Assembly: GCA_029266775.1 (NCBI GenBank)
Contig: JAQSWF010000005.1
Coordinates: 1-36,941 of the forward strand
Length of the DNA stretch: 36,941 bases
Origin: Pseudonocardia sp.
GTDB lineage: Bacteria > Actinomycetota > Actinomycetes > Mycobacteriales > Pseudonocardiaceae
Direction of reading: 5' to 3'
Below the pieces are notes generated by a model. It was not told the origin of the DNA. It did no database searches and saw only the letters and a program-made list of their open reading frames with translations. The translations under genes were made by a program, and so were the position numbers. This document shows, piece by piece, positions 26,269 through 35,140 of the stretch (within the stretch, counting starts at the first letter, position 1; each line of letters begins with the position of its first letter).

Positions 26269-27441
26269 TCAGTAGGTCGGCAGCGAGGGATCGACCTGCC
26301 GCGCCCAGGCGAGCACGCCGCCACCGACGTGCACGGCGTCGCGCAGGCCGGCCTTGTGCAGGGCCGCCAGCGCCTCCGCGGACCGCACGCCGGACTTGCA
26401 GTGCAGGACCACCGGCTTGTCCTGCGGGATCTCGGCCAGCGCCTCACCGGACAGGATCCGGCCCTTGGGGATGAGCGTGGCGCCGGGGATGCTGACGATC
26501 TCGTACTCGTTGGGCTCGCGGACATCGATGAGCGCGAAGTCCTTGCCCGCGTCCATCATCTCCTTGAGCTCGGTCGCCGTGATCGTGTGACCGGCCGCGG
26601 CGCCCTGCGCCTCGTCGGAGACGACGCCGCAGAACGCGTCGTAGTCGATCAGCTCGGTGATCTTCGACGTGTTCGGGTCCTTGCGGATCCGGACGGTCCG
26701 GTAGGTCATCTCCAGGGCGTCGTACACCATGAGGCGTCCCAGCAGGGGCTCCCCGATCCCCGTGATCAGCTTGATCGCCTCGTTGACCATGATCGAGCCG
26801 ATCGACGCGCACAGCACGCCGAGCACGCCCCCCTCGGCGCAGGACGGGACCATGCCGGGCGGCGGCGGCTCGGGGTAGAGGTCGCGGTAGTTCAAGCCCT
26901 GCCCGTTCGGCGCGTCCTCCCAGAACACCGAGGCCTGACCCTCGAAGCGGAAGATCGACCCCCAGACGTAGGGCTTGCCGAGCAGCACCGCGGCGTCGTT
27001 CACGAGGTAGCGGGTCGCGAAGTTGTCCGTGCCGTCGAGGATCAGGTCGTAGTCGCGGAAGATGTCGAGCACGTTCGACGAGTCCAGGCGCGTCTCGTGC
27101 AGCCGCACCTCGACGAACGGGTTCGTCTCCCGGATCGCGTCGCGGGCGGACTCGGCCTTGGACCGGCCGACGTCGGATTGCCCGTGGATGATCTGACGCT
27201 GCAGGTTGGACGAGTCGACGACGTCGAACTCCACGACGCCCAGCGTGCCCACTCCGGCCGCGGCCAGGTACAGGAGCGCGGGGCTGCCGAGCCCGCCAGC
27301 GCCGACGACGAGCACCTTCGCGTTCTTGAGGCGCTTCTGCCCGGCCATCCCGACGTCGGGAATGATCAGGTGGCGGCTGTAGCGCTCCACCTCGTCCTTG
27401 GACAGCTCGGCGGCCGGCTCGACGAGCGGCGGTAGCGCCAT
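26269..27441 (-). CDS. moeZ: MoeZ: MoeB-like adenylyltransferase with rhodanese domain
   Basis: 390 residues. The N-terminal ThiF/MoeB E1-like domain (residues ~15-260) has ELSKDEVERYSRHLIIPDVGMAGQKRL, the nucleotide loop VVGAGGLGSP, VDSSNLQRQ and TDNFATRYLVND, and PSCAEGGVLGVL. The C-terminal rhodanese domain (~290-390) ends in VVLHCKSGVRS with catalytic Cys348 and GGVLAWARQVDPSLPTY. MoeZ adenylates and then thiocarboxylates small sulfur-carrier proteins such as MoaD and CysO, feeding molybdopterin, cysteine and related pathways. ATG start with GAGGAG 6-7 nt upstream. Molybdopterin supply would also serve nitrate reduction, although the narK module here lies apart from it. Confidence 0.95.
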   Translation of the reverse strand: MALPPLVEPAAELSKDEVERYSRHLIIPDVGMAGQKRLKNAKVLVVGAGGLGSPALLYLAAAGVGTLGVVEFDVVDSSNLQRQIIHGQSDVGRSKAESARDAIRETNPFVEVRLHETRLDSSNVLDIFRDYDLILDGTDNFATRYLVNDAAVLLGKPYVWGSIFRFEGQASVFWEDAPNGQGLNYRDLYPEPPPPGMVPSCAEGGVLGVLCASIGSIMVNEAIKLITGIGEPLLGRLMVYDALEMTYRTVRIRKDPNTSKITELIDYDAFCGVVSDEAQGAAAGHTITATELKEMMDAGKDFALIDVREPNEYEIVSIPGATLIPKGRILSGEALAEIPQDKPVVLHCKSGVRSAEALAALHKAGLRDAVHVGGGVLAWARQVDPSLPTY

Positions 27442-27546
27442 GGAGACTCCTCAGTCGGATTCTGCTCTCCTAAGTGCAACGTCTGGCGGTGGCCCAGTAT
27501 TCCGCGCCTCCGGGAAGACGAAGCCGGGGAACGACGCGGCGCCGTG

Positions 27547-28554
27547 TCAGGTTGGCGGCCCCGGTGAAGTCTCCCCGTCCCACAGCGCGGCGACGGCCCG
27601 CGCCACCGTGTCGGGCGCTTCGATCTGCGCGACGTGTCCGATGCCCTCGAGCATGAGCAACCGGGCCCGCGGAATCGCCGCGACGGTGCGCACGGCCAGG
27701 CGCGGCGAGACCAGCCGGTCGCGGTCGCCCCAGACGACGATTGTCGGCGCCTGGACCCGCCCCGCCGTCGCCCATGCCGACGCGCCCCACCACCAGCTCG
27801 TCACCATCGCCTTGGCGCTCCGCTCACCGGCCTCCCGGGCCCACGCGAGTCCGTTGCGGACGACGATCTCCTCGGCGGCCTCGGCGAGCCGGTGCTCGGG
27901 CACCCGCGACGGATCGCCGAAGCACACCCGCACCACCTGCTCGGCGCGGGTGCGCGGGGCCATGGCGGCGAGCCCGGCCCGGGCCCGCGCCCCGATCCGT
28001 CCCGGGATGAGCGCCAGCGCGAGCCGGACGTCGGACACGCGGCGCGGGTCGGGACGGAGATCGGGCATCGCGGGCGAGACGAGGGTCAGCGTGCGCACCA
28101 GCTCGGGCCGTCGCGCGGCGACGTTGAGCGCGATCGCGCCGCCCAGCGAGTTGCCCAGCAGGTGCACGGGGCGATTGCCGCCGGCGAGGAAGCAGAGCAG
28201 CGCGTCGGCGTGCGCGTCAGGGCTGAAGTCGAACGAGGTGGAGGGCCGCGAGCGGCCGAACCCGGGAAGGTCGATCGCGGTGCCGCCGGCGCGCGGGGCG
28301 AGCAGCCCGGCGAGGTCGGTCCAGTTCATCGACGAGCCACCGAGGCCGTGCACGTAGACCGCCGGCGTACCGTCGGGGCCCGGCGTCTCGCGGACGTGGA
28401 GGGTGACCCCGCCCGACGTGACCTCGCGACCCGGCCAGGGACGGCGGTGCAGGTCGAAGGCTCCGAGCGTGGCCGGGTCGGCCAGAGGGATGCCGGGCTC
28501 TCCCGGCCCTGGCTCGGACGGGCGCTGCGGACGCAGCCGGACGGCGACGGACAT
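27547..28554 (-). CDS. Alpha/beta hydrolase
   Basis: 335 residues with an alpha/beta-hydrolase fold from about residue 50. Visible are the oxyanion region VHGLGGSSMNW, DLPGFGRS, the nucleophile elbow GNSLGG (Ser136), the acid in VVWGDRDRL and the histidine in GIGHVAQIEAP. A cap region of about 100 residues (PDLRPDPRRVSDVRLALALIPG onward) separates strands 6 and 7. The substrate cannot be told. The first 30 residues are Pro/Gly-rich. GGAGG directly touches the ATG, closer than usual, so the start is a little uncertain. It reads divergently from the TetR gene; a TetR regulator often controls a divergent enzyme gene, so this is a candidate target. Confidence 0.87.
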   Translation of the reverse strand: MSVAVRLRPQRPSEPGPGEPGIPLADPATLGAFDLHRRPWPGREVTSGGVTLHVRETPGPDGTPAVYVHGLGGSSMNWTDLAGLLAPRAGGTAIDLPGFGRSRPSTSFDFSPDAHADALLCFLAGGNRPVHLLGNSLGGAIALNVAARRPELVRTLTLVSPAMPDLRPDPRRVSDVRLALALIPGRIGARARAGLAAMAPRTRAEQVVRVCFGDPSRVPEHRLAEAAEEIVVRNGLAWAREAGERSAKAMVTSWWWGASAWATAGRVQAPTIVVWGDRDRLVSPRLAVRTVAAIPRARLLMLEGIGHVAQIEAPDTVARAVAALWDGETSPGPPT

Positions 28555-28870
28555 CCTCCGAGCATCGCCGATGAGCGGCCCGGACGGCTACGTCGCGTGA
28601 CGCGTCCTCCGTCACCGCTCTCGTGCTCCGGTGCAAGATCGCGACGAACGGGACATCAGCGGGGTGCGGGCCCCGCTGATGTCCCGTTCACCGCCGCTCG
28701 AAGCGACGCACTCCTGGGTCGCGTCCTCCTGCGTGCGCCGGGCGAGGGTTGTCCCCAGGTTTCCGCACAGGTCTCCACGAGGCGGACGGGGACGGCAACG
28801 GGCCTCGGTAAGGTGAGTGCCCGCCGCCTCGGGCGGTGGCGACGCAGCCGACGGACGGGAGCGAGCGACG
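28555..28870. other. Divergent intergenic region between hydrolase and TetR genes
   Basis: 316 bp with no supported gene. It holds the 19-bp perfect hairpin at 28646-28689. TAAGGT at 28809-28814 could be a -10 element for the TetR gene, but no -35 is convincing. The region should contain the promoters of both outward genes and possibly the TetR operator, which I could not pick out. Confidence 0.4.
28646..28689. repeat. Perfect 19-bp stem with 6-nt loop in a divergent promoter region
   Basis: GAACGGGACATCAGCGGGG at 28646-28664 pairs exactly with 28671-28689 around TGCGGG. Both flanking genes start away from it, so it is not placed as an ordinary terminator. It could insulate the two units, act as a dispersed element or be a large inverted operator. 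Confidence 0.8.
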
Positions 28871-29518
28871 ATGACCGAGGCACCGGCCCGCGGAGTACGC
28901 CTGTCCCGCAGCGCCCGGCGTGCCCAGCTCCTCGTCGCCGCTCGCGACGTGTTCGCCGCTCAGGGCTACCACGCCGCCGCCATGGACGACATCGCCGAGC
29001 GTGCCGGGGTCAGCAAGCCCGTGCTCTACCAGCACTTTCCCGGCAAGCTCGAGCTGTACCGGGCCCTGCTTACGACCTGCGCGGACGACCTGGTGGACCG
29101 GGTCCGCGACGCGATCGGCAGCACCGCGGACAACCGGGAGCGGGTGGCCGCGGCGGTGTCGGCCTACTTCGACTTCGTCACCCGCGACGGGCAGGCCTAC
29201 CGGATCGTGTTCGAGTCGGACCTGCGCGGCGAGCCCGAGGCGACGGCCGTGGTGGACGGCGCCCTGGCGCGCTGCGTGGACGCCGTCGCGGCGGCCGTCA
29301 CCGCGGATGCCGGCCTCGACGGTTCCCGCGCCCGCCTGCTGGCCGTCGGGCTGGTCGGGCTGAGCCAGGTGGCCGCCCAGTACTGGTTGGACTCGGACGG
29401 CGACGTGTCGCGCGACGAGGCCGTCGCGCTCATGTCCAGCCTCGCGTGGCGCGGTCTCGCCGGGTTCCCGATGGTGCACGACCGGCCGGTGGACGTCCCC
29501 GTCGCGGCCGGCCCCTGA
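28871..29518 (+). CDS. TetR-family transcriptional regulator
   Basis: 215 residues from the ATG at 28871, preceded by GGGAG; the track ORF begins earlier at a GTG in non-conserved sequence. The N-terminal helix-turn-helix (about residues 15-60) is clear: RRAQLLVAARDVFAAQGYHAAAMDDIAERAGVSKPVLYQHFPGKLELYRALL. The ligand-binding part is all helical, with VAAAVSAYFDFVTRDGQAYRIVFESDLRGEPEATAVVDGAL typical of the Rv3208-like group of actinobacteria. The ligand is unknown. Likely targets are itself and the divergent hydrolase gene. DUF3107 follows convergently, 13 bp after the stop. Confidence 0.92.
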   Translation: MTEAPARGVRLSRSARRAQLLVAARDVFAAQGYHAAAMDDIAERAGVSKPVLYQHFPGKLELYRALLTTCADDLVDRVRDAIGSTADNRERVAAAVSAYFDFVTRDGQAYRIVFESDLRGEPEATAVVDGALARCVDAVAAAVTADAGLDGSRARLLAVGLVGLSQVAAQYWLDSDGDVSRDEAVALMSSLAWRGLAGFPMVHDRPVDVPVAAGP

Positions 29519-29531
29519 TCAACCTCCCAGG

Positions 29532-29762
29532 TCACGTCGACGCGAGGCCGAACCCGACGCGCCGCTCGGCCGGCGCGATCTCGACGTACGCGATCTGGTC
29601 GGCCCGTACGAGAAAGCGCCTGCCCTTGTCGTCGACCAGCTTCAGGAGACCGCCACCGTCGCTGAGCGACGCGTCGACGAGCTTCTGGACCTCATCCGGC
29701 GTCTGGTCGCTGGACACCACGAGCTCCCTCGGGCTCTCCACGATGCCGATCTTGACCTCCAC
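29532..29762 (-). CDS. DUF3107 family small protein
   Basis: 76 residues: VEVKIGIVESPRELVVSSDQTPDEVQKLVDASLSDGGGLLKLVDDKGRRFLVRADQIAYVEIAPAERR is the complete DUF3107 pattern, equal in size to mycobacterial TB9.4 (Rv3208A). It has a small mixed alpha/beta look with no catalytic motif; the function is not known. GTG start with AGGAGGT about 6 nt upstream, a strong site. It reads with the ferritin-like and the moeZ-side genes on the minus strand and ends convergently against tetR. Confidence 0.93.
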   Translation of the reverse strand: MEVKIGIVESPRELVVSSDQTPDEVQKLVDASLSDGGGLLKLVDDKGRRFLVRADQIAYVEIAPAERRVGFGLAST

Positions 29763-29816
29763 CGGTTGACCTCCTGGTCACACGTCCACGGCTCCGTCGC
29801 GAAGCCACGGCCCAGG

Positions 29817-30521
29817 CTAGCTGAGGCCCAGCCGGGCCATCCGCTTGCCGTGGTTGGACTGGAGTCGCTTGAGCAGCGCGGCGATCCCGGCGAGGTCGCC
29901 GGAGCCGGTCACGATGAACTCGGCCAGCTCGTCACGCTCGGCGACGATCCGCTGGGCCTGCGTCACCGCCTCGCCGAGCAGTCGGCGCCCCCACAGGGCG
30001 AGCCGATCGCGGACCTGCCGGCTCGCCGCACACGCCGCGCGGACCTCACGCTCGGCGAATGCGCTGTGCCCCGTGTCGGCCAGGACCTGCTGCACCAGCG
30101 CTCCCGTGGTACCGGACAGCCACGCGGCGACCTCTCGGTAGAAGTCGGCGGCCAGTCCGTCCCCCACGTAGGCCTTGACCAGCGACTCCAACCAGCTCCG
30201 CGGACGCGTCGACGCGTGGTAGGAGTCGAGCGGGGCGACGAAGGGTGCCATCGCCTCCTCCACCGCCACCCCGCGACCTCGCAGGTGGTCTTCGAGCAGC
30301 CGGAAGTGTCCGATCTCGGCTGCGGCCATCGACGAGAGCGCAGCTCGGCCGGGCAGGGTCGGCGCGCGGCGAGCGTCTTCGGCGAGGCGGTCGAACGCGG
30401 ACAGCTCGCCGTACGCGAGCACGCCGAGCAGGTCCACCGTGGCGCGGCCCGGATGGCCCAGAGCCGGCTCGGCCTCCCCGGCGACCGGAGGAGGCGACGG
30501 GGGCGGCGCAGCGGTCGTCAT
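29817..30521 (-). CDS. Ferritin-like four-helix protein (Rv3210c-like)
   Basis: 234 residues from the ATG at 30521; the track's 491-residue version runs back over the divergent helicase gene and is not real. After a Pro-rich N-terminus come four helices with metal-ligand-like positions: [39 protein letters not shown] and [11 protein letters not shown]. The Glu and ExxH-like spacing resembles ferritin-like diiron proteins and the tRNA hydroxylase MiaE. Whether a metal site is complete is uncertain. From memory a homologue precedes rhlE divergently in mycobacteria in the same way. Function unknown. Confidence 0.83.
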   Translation of the reverse strand: MTTAAPPPSPPPVAGEAEPALGHPGRATVDLLGVLAYGELSAFDRLAEDARRAPTLPGRAALSSMAAAEIGHFRLLEDHLRGRGVAVEEAMAPFVAPLDSYHASTRPRSWLESLVKAYVGDGLAADFYREVAAWLSGTTGALVQQVLADTGHSAFAEREVRAACAASRQVRDRLALWGRRLLGEAVTQAQRIVAERDELAEFIVTGSGDLAGIAALLKRLQSNHGKRMARLGLS

Positions 30522-30792
30522 GCGGCGAGGGTAGTTGTTCGACACGCCGGGGGCCCGCTGCGCGACGGCCGATCGTGCCGCCGTGACGTCGACACGGGGG
30601 TCGAAGCGGTGAGACATCACCGACGTCCGCGCACCTCGACGCCACCGAGGGGCTATCGTGGAAGAGGCGCACGGCCCGAACGGGTGTGCGCCTGCCCGAG
30701 GGGCCCCGGCAGGACGCCGGCGGCTCCCCTGTGACCTGGTGCGTGCAGCGCCTCGTCGGCTCTCCCGCTGTGCCGAATGTCGCCCGCGGTCG
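30522..30792. promoter_or_regulatory. Divergent region with a possible long leader for the RNA helicase gene
   Basis: 271 bp. TATCGT at 30654-30659 is a possible -10 element; transcription from there would give a leader of 130-170 nt before the helicase start. The leader holds an inverted repeat (CCTGCC about 30690 and GGCAGG about 30710, around a G/C-rich loop). Helicase mRNAs are often controlled through such leaders, but there is no direct evidence here. Confidence 0.3.
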
Positions 30793-32550
30793 ATGAGCCG
30801 GACCGGCTCCTGTGCGCGGAGAGAGGCGATCATCCTGTCCGTCGATACCGACAGCACCCCCGATACATCACCCAGCACCATCCCGGACGGCGCCGAAGAC
30901 GCGCATCCCCTGCAGGCCGGCGCCCCGGTCCGGCCGGACTCCCCCACCTTCGCGGAGCTCGGCGTCCGCCCCGAGATCGTGGCCGCGCTCGCCGAGGCCG
31001 GCATCGAGCGCACCTTCGCGATCCAGGAGCTGACGCTGCCGCTCGCCCTGGCCGGCGAGGACGTCATCGGCCAAGCCCGCACGGGCATGGGCAAGACGCT
31101 CGGTTTCGGCGTCCCGCTGCTCCAGCGCCTCACCCCGCCGGCCGAGCAGCCCGCTGCGACGGCGGACGGCGAGGCCGCGGACCGCACGAAGGACGTCCCC
31201 CAGGCCCTCGTCGTGGTGCCCACCCGCGAGCTGTGCGTACAGGTCGCGAAGGATCTGGCAGACGCCGGCGCAAAGCTGGGTGTCCGCGTCACCGCGATCT
31301 ATGGCGGGCGCGCCTACGAGCCGCAGCTGGCGGCGCTCCGCCGGGGCGTGGACGTGGTCGTCGGCACCCCCGGCCGCCTGCTGGACCTCGCGGAGCAGCG
31401 CCACCTCGTCCTCGGGCGCGTCAACGCCCTTGTCCTCGACGAGGCCGACGAGATGCTGGACCTGGGCTTCCTGCCCGACGTCGAGCGCATCCTGCGCATG
31501 CTCCCCGAGCCTCGGCAGACGATGCTCTTCTCGGCCACCATGCCCGGTCCGATCATCCAGCTGTCCCGCACCTTCCTGACGCGCCCGACGCACATCCGTG
31601 CCGAAGAGACGGACCAGGGTTCGATCCATGAGCGCACGCGGCAGCTGGTCTATCGCGCGCATGCGATGGACAAGGTCGAGCTGCTGACTCGCGTGCTGCA
31701 GGCGAAGGACCGGGGCCTGACCATGATTTTCGCGCGCACCAAGCGCACCGTGCAGCGAGTCGCCGACGACCTCGCCGAGCGCGGGTTCGCCGCGGCGGCC
31801 GTGCACGGCGACCTGGGCCAGGGCGCCCGTGAGCAGGCGCTGCGCGCGTTCCGGTCCGGCAAGGTGGACGTGCTGGTGGCGACGGACGTCGCCGCGCGCG
31901 GCATCGACGTCACCGACGTCACGCACGTCGTGAACTACCAGTGCCCCGAAGACGCGAAGACCTACGTCCACCGCATCGGCCGCACCGGTCGAGCGGGCAA
32001 GACGGGGGTCGCGGTGACGCTCGTCGACTGGGACGAGCTCCACAAGTGGAAGACGGTCAGCGACGACCTCGGGCTCGACATGGCCGAGGCTCCTGAGACG
32101 TACTCCACCTCGCCTCACCTGCACACCGACCTCGACATCCCCGAGAGCGCCACCGGGCGGCTGCCGATCGCCAAGCGCACGCGTGCCGGCCTCGCCGCCG
32201 AGTACGTCGACAGCGAGGGCGACCAGGGGGGCCGTCGGCGCCGGGACCGTGGCACGCGCGGCGGTCGATCAGGTGAGGTCGCCGACCCCGCGCCGCGGCC
32301 ACGGCGCGCCCGTACCCGCAGCCGTGGGGGTGTGACGCTCGGTCCGGACGGCGCACCCGTCGACGCGCCGCTGACCGGCGTCACCGCGAACGCTCCCTCA
32401 GCCGCCGCCCCGACTGCCGGTCCCGAGGGGGACGGTCCCGACGACGACGCGAAGCCGCGCCGCCGTCGCCGCCGCGGTGGCACCCGCAACCGTCGATCCT
32501 CGGGCGAGCCGGCGGCCGACGCCCCGGCCCCGGACGTCGCCGCCAGCTAG
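30793..32550 (+). CDS. rhlE: DEAD-box RNA helicase (RhlE type)
   Basis: About 585 residues from the ATG at 30793. The start is uncertain: GAGAGAGG lies 5-10 nt before an in-frame CTG at 30835, where the homologous-looking sequence SVDTDSTP begins. Motifs in order: Q motif [12 protein letters not shown], Walker [30 protein letters not shown] in [20 protein letters not shown], then in domain 2 [18 protein letters not shown] and [14 protein letters not shown] ~120-residue basic, disordered tail ([27 protein letters not shown]) should bind RNA. It unwinds structured RNA in decay, ribosome assembly or cold adaptation. Its stop TAG overlaps the next gene's GTG by one base. Confidence 0.92.
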   Translation: MSRTGSCARREAIILSVDTDSTPDTSPSTIPDGAEDAHPLQAGAPVRPDSPTFAELGVRPEIVAALAEAGIERTFAIQELTLPLALAGEDVIGQARTGMGKTLGFGVPLLQRLTPPAEQPAATADGEAADRTKDVPQALVVVPTRELCVQVAKDLADAGAKLGVRVTAIYGGRAYEPQLAALRRGVDVVVGTPGRLLDLAEQRHLVLGRVNALVLDEADEMLDLGFLPDVERILRMLPEPRQTMLFSATMPGPIIQLSRTFLTRPTHIRAEETDQGSIHERTRQLVYRAHAMDKVELLTRVLQAKDRGLTMIFARTKRTVQRVADDLAERGFAAAAVHGDLGQGAREQALRAFRSGKVDVLVATDVAARGIDVTDVTHVVNYQCPEDAKTYVHRIGRTGRAGKTGVAVTLVDWDELHKWKTVSDDLGLDMAEAPETYSTSPHLHTDLDIPESATGRLPIAKRTRAGLAAEYVDSEGDQGGRRRRDRGTRGGRSGEVADPAPRPRRARTRSRGGVTLGPDGAPVDAPLTGVTANAPSAAAPTAGPEGDGPDDDAKPRRRRRRGGTRNRRSSGEPAADAPAPDVAAS

Positions 32551-33806
32551 TGCCGCGGCTCGGGCCGTTGCCGCCACCCGAGCGGCGCCGGCGCTCCGAC
32601 GTGGTGGCGACGGTCGGGATCGTGGTGGTCCTGGCCGTTGCCGTCACGGTGCTGTGGGTGACGTCCCGGGTCGCGGACACCGCCTCGGCGCCCGCGGCCA
32701 CGCCCGTCCCGCTTCCGCCGCCGGTGTCCGATGTCCCTGCGGCCTTCGTCGAGGCCTGGCGAGCACCGAGTGGCGCCACGAAGACCCCTGTCGTCGCCGG
32801 TCCGGTTGTCGTCACCGGCGAGGACGGGACCGTGGCCGGACGCGATGTCGCGACCGGCGAGGTGCGGTGGAGCTACGCCCGCGACCTCCCGCTCTGCACC
32901 GTGGGTTCCGGCTTCCCGGACGTCGACAGGGGCCTCGGCCGGGCACTTGCGCTCTACCGCAACGACGACTGGTGCAGCGAACTCGTCTCGCTGCGCCCCG
33001 ACACGGGTGCCCGTGACCGGGCCCGCAACCCGGACGTCCGGCCGGGCACCCGCCTGCTGGAGACCGGGTCGCTGGTCACCGCGACCGGCTCGAACTACCT
33101 CGAGGTGTTCCGCTCGGACCTCGTGGAGACCGTCGAGTACGGCGACGTCCCGACGCCGCGCCAGGTCGGTCGGCAGCCGCGCCCGACCTGCCGGTCCACC
33201 GGCTTCGCGGCGACCGGCGGCCGCCTCGCGGTGCTGCAGAACTGCCCCGGCGAGCGGACGGAGCGGCTCACGGTGGTCGACCCGGACGGCGCGGAGGCGG
33301 ACAAGCCGCAGGAGCAGTTCTCCGTGCAGCTCTCCGTCGCCGACGCCACGCTGGTGGCCGTCTCCGAGGACCGGGTCGCGGTCGCGCTCCCCGACCCGCC
33401 GCGGCTGGAACTGCGGGACGGGCAGGGCGCGACGATCGAGTCGGTCGTCCTGGACGTGCCCGCCCCGGATCTGGATCGGCGACCGCCCGGTGGTGTCGCC
33501 ACCGTCACCAGGGATGGCGACCGAACCTACTGGTGGACGGGCTCGCACACGGTGGCGCTCGACAGAGTCGACCTCACGCCGCGCTGGACGCTGCCCAACA
33601 CCCTCGGCCCCGCTGTCTCCTATGCCGGTGCCCTTCTCGTGCCGGTTGCGGACGGGTTGGCGATCGTCGACGGGCGGAGCGGGGAGGTCGTCGAGAAGCG
33701 TCGCGTGGACCGCGGTTCCGCCGACGTTCCGGTCGTGCCGGCGGTGCTGGGCGACGTGCTGGTGGAGCAACGCGGCCCCGAGCTCGTCGCCCTGCGCCCT
33801 GCCTGA
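32550..33806 (+). CDS. Membrane-anchored beta-propeller-like protein (Rv3212-like)
   Basis: 418 residues. One N-terminal membrane anchor (VVATVGIVVVLAVAVTVLWVTS, about residues 18-40) leads to a Pro-rich linker and an extracytoplasmic domain of repeated beta strands. PVVAGPVVVTGEDGTVAGRDVATGEVRWSY is a PQQ-like/YWTD-style blade, and similar blades recur to the C-terminus (GLAIVDGRSGEVVEKRR, VLVEQRGPELVALRPA). Four cysteines in LCTV, DDWCSE, RPTCRS and QNCPG suggest two disulfides outside the cell. The GTG start overlaps the rhlE stop, so the two are coupled, the same pairing as Rv3211-Rv3212 (from memory). Function unknown. The stop is followed 9 nt later by a 22-bp repeat array. Confidence 0.8.
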   Translation: MPRLGPLPPPERRRRSDVVATVGIVVVLAVAVTVLWVTSRVADTASAPAATPVPLPPPVSDVPAAFVEAWRAPSGATKTPVVAGPVVVTGEDGTVAGRDVATGEVRWSYARDLPLCTVGSGFPDVDRGLGRALALYRNDDWCSELVSLRPDTGARDRARNPDVRPGTRLLETGSLVTATGSNYLEVFRSDLVETVEYGDVPTPRQVGRQPRPTCRSTGFAATGGRLAVLQNCPGERTERLTVVDPDGAEADKPQEQFSVQLSVADATLVAVSEDRVAVALPDPPRLELRDGQGATIESVVLDVPAPDLDRRPPGGVATVTRDGDRTYWWTGSHTVALDRVDLTPRWTLPNTLGPAVSYAGALLVPVADGLAIVDGRSGEVVEKRRVDRGSADVPVVPAVLGDVLVEQRGPELVALRPA

Positions 33807-33815
33807 TCCCGGCCC

Positions 33816-33890
33816 GCGAGTCGCCACGCACCGACGCGCGACTCGCTACAAATTGGCGCGCGAGTCGCGACAAACCCGCGCGCGAGTCGA
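33816..33890. repeat. 22-bp repeat array B, after the Rv3212-like gene
   Basis: Cores GCGAGTCGC, GCGACTCGC, GCGAGTCGC and GCGAGTCGA start at 33816, 33838, 33860 and 33882, exactly 22 bp apart. Spacer text such as TACAAATTGGCGC is that of arrays A and C. It begins 9 bp after the stop of the plus-strand gene and ends 28 bp before the stop of the convergent membrane-protein gene. Orientation relative to the upstream gene matches arrays A and C. Confidence 0.9.
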
Positions 33891-33918
33891 CGAGAACGGG
33901 CGTCTCGGGGGGCGAGCC

Positions 33919-34191
33919 CTACACCAGCCAGGCGACGCTGAGCCACACCACGACGAGTGCGCCGAGCCCGGCTGCGACAGCCGTGCCGAGCACGTCGATT
34001 CGTCGGTCCACCCACACCTGAGCCGCTATCGCCACGACCGCTGCGACGCCGTGCGCCACGAGCATCTCGGTACCCGGGCCCGGCAGCCCGGTCCGGTCGG
34101 CGTACAACCACCCCGCGAGCAAGACGAGCGTGAGCGCCACCAACCCGCCGACGAGCACCCCCGACAGGCGCCGGACGAAGCCGCGGCTCAC
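33919..34191 (-). CDS. Small three-TM membrane protein
   Basis: 90 residues from the GTG at 34191, chosen because it overlaps the stop of the upstream nuclease gene (GTGA); the track's ATG at 34275 lies inside that gene. Three hydrophobic segments fill it: VLVGGLVALTLVLLAGWLYA, MLVAHGVAAVVAIAAQVWV and VLGTAVAAGLGALVVVWLSVAWLV, with a basic RRIDV loop. No family is recognised. Translational coupling to the RecB-like nuclease is clear but says little about function. Confidence 0.75.
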   Translation of the reverse strand: MSRGFVRRLSGVLVGGLVALTLVLLAGWLYADRTGLPGPGTEMLVAHGVAAVVAIAAQVWVDRRIDVLGTAVAAGLGALVVVWLSVAWLV

Positions 34192-35054
34192 GCTACGAGC
34201 GACGACCACGGCTGGCTCTCGGGCACGGCTGCTCGCCCTTCGGGGCAGTGCCGCCGCACGTCGCAGGCGCCACACCGCGGGGCGGGTCGGGCCGGAAAGA
34301 GCACGTCCGGGTCGTCGCCACTCTTCAGCGACTCGGCGGCGGCCGCTGCCTCCTCCGCAGCGTCCTCGGCACGCGCGAGGTGGTGACGAAGCGACTCGTC
34401 GTCGTGATCGGCGGCCACCACCTCACCCGTGGGCAGATGGTGCAGCTCGACCCGTGAGCACGGAAGGCGCACCGTGTGGCGCGCGGCCAGGGCGTACAGG
34501 GCAAGGGCCGACGACCGGCGCGCGTCCGCGCTCGTCGGCTCGCGGCCCGTCTTGTAGTCGACGATGACCAGCTCGTCCCGGCTGTCGCGACCCGGGCGAC
34601 GGTCGATCCGGTCGACGCGTCCCTCCACGACGATCCGCGGCGTCGCAACCGTCACCCAGCGTTCCACCGCGAGCGGCGTCGCACCGGCGCCGGAACCCGC
34701 GGCGTAGTCGGCCACCCAATCGGTCGCCCGAAGGCGATAGGCGGCGGCCTGCGCTGCGTCGCGGAAGCCCTCGTTGCTCCAGTACCGGTCGACGAATGCG
34801 GCGCCCGCTGCCGGGGTTCGCTCGAGGGCCGGCAGCGCGTAGAGCGCCCGCAATGCGAGGTGCACGACGGCGCCCAACGTGCTGGCGGCACGAGCGCCGG
34901 CCCGAGTCGGCGGTGGCCGGTCGAGGTAGGTCAAGCGGTAGCGGCGGGGGCAGTCCGCCCACGTCCCGAGCCGGGCCGGGGTGACACGGACCAGCGGCCG
35001 CGGCACGAAGTCGGGGTCGAGGGCGTCCAGCCCGAGCTGCGTGCCCGCGTCCAC
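34188..35054 (-). CDS. RecB-like PD-(D/E)XK nuclease with Fe-S cysteines
   Basis: 288 residues, a stand-alone nuclease of the RecB/Cas4/AddB type. LGTWADCPRRYRLTYLD gives the first cysteine, GAVVHLALRAL the His, EGRVDRIDRR and LVIVDYKTGREP the metal-binding acids and lysine, SSALALYALAAR the Gln/Tyr-type helix (here lacking the usual Gln) and RCGACDVRRHCPEG the last three cysteines, so a 4Fe-4S cluster is likely. It should cut DNA ends; no helicase domain is attached. GTG start. Standalone RecB-like proteins of this size are common in actinobacteria and need not be CRISPR-linked; no Cas gene or array is near. Confidence 0.88.
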   Translation of the reverse strand: MDAGTQLGLDALDPDFVPRPLVRVTPARLGTWADCPRRYRLTYLDRPPPTRAGARAASTLGAVVHLALRALYALPALERTPAAGAAFVDRYWSNEGFRDAAQAAAYRLRATDWVADYAAGSGAGATPLAVERWVTVATPRIVVEGRVDRIDRRPGRDSRDELVIVDYKTGREPTSADARRSSALALYALAARHTVRLPCSRVELHHLPTGEVVAADHDDESLRHHLARAEDAAEEAAAAAESLKSGDDPDVLFPARPAPRCGACDVRRHCPEGRAAVPESQPWSSLVA

Positions 35055-35140
35055 ACGTCCACGGTAGTGCGCCGTGCCGCTCGCCCGGTGCGCGGTCGTG
35101 ACCGTGAGCCGGCAAGGAGCCGAGTGCAGGACCGGTATGG

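Noticed and set aside
28749-28776. DnaA-box-like text (TTGTCCCCAGG, TTTCCGCACAGG) before the TetR gene
   Set aside because: Too far from TTATCCACA and without a cluster of boxes or origin-linked genes nearby.
29817-31292. 491-residue version of the ferritin-like protein
   Set aside because: The extra N-terminus runs across the divergent region and the helicase gene; the conserved part begins at the ATG at 30521.
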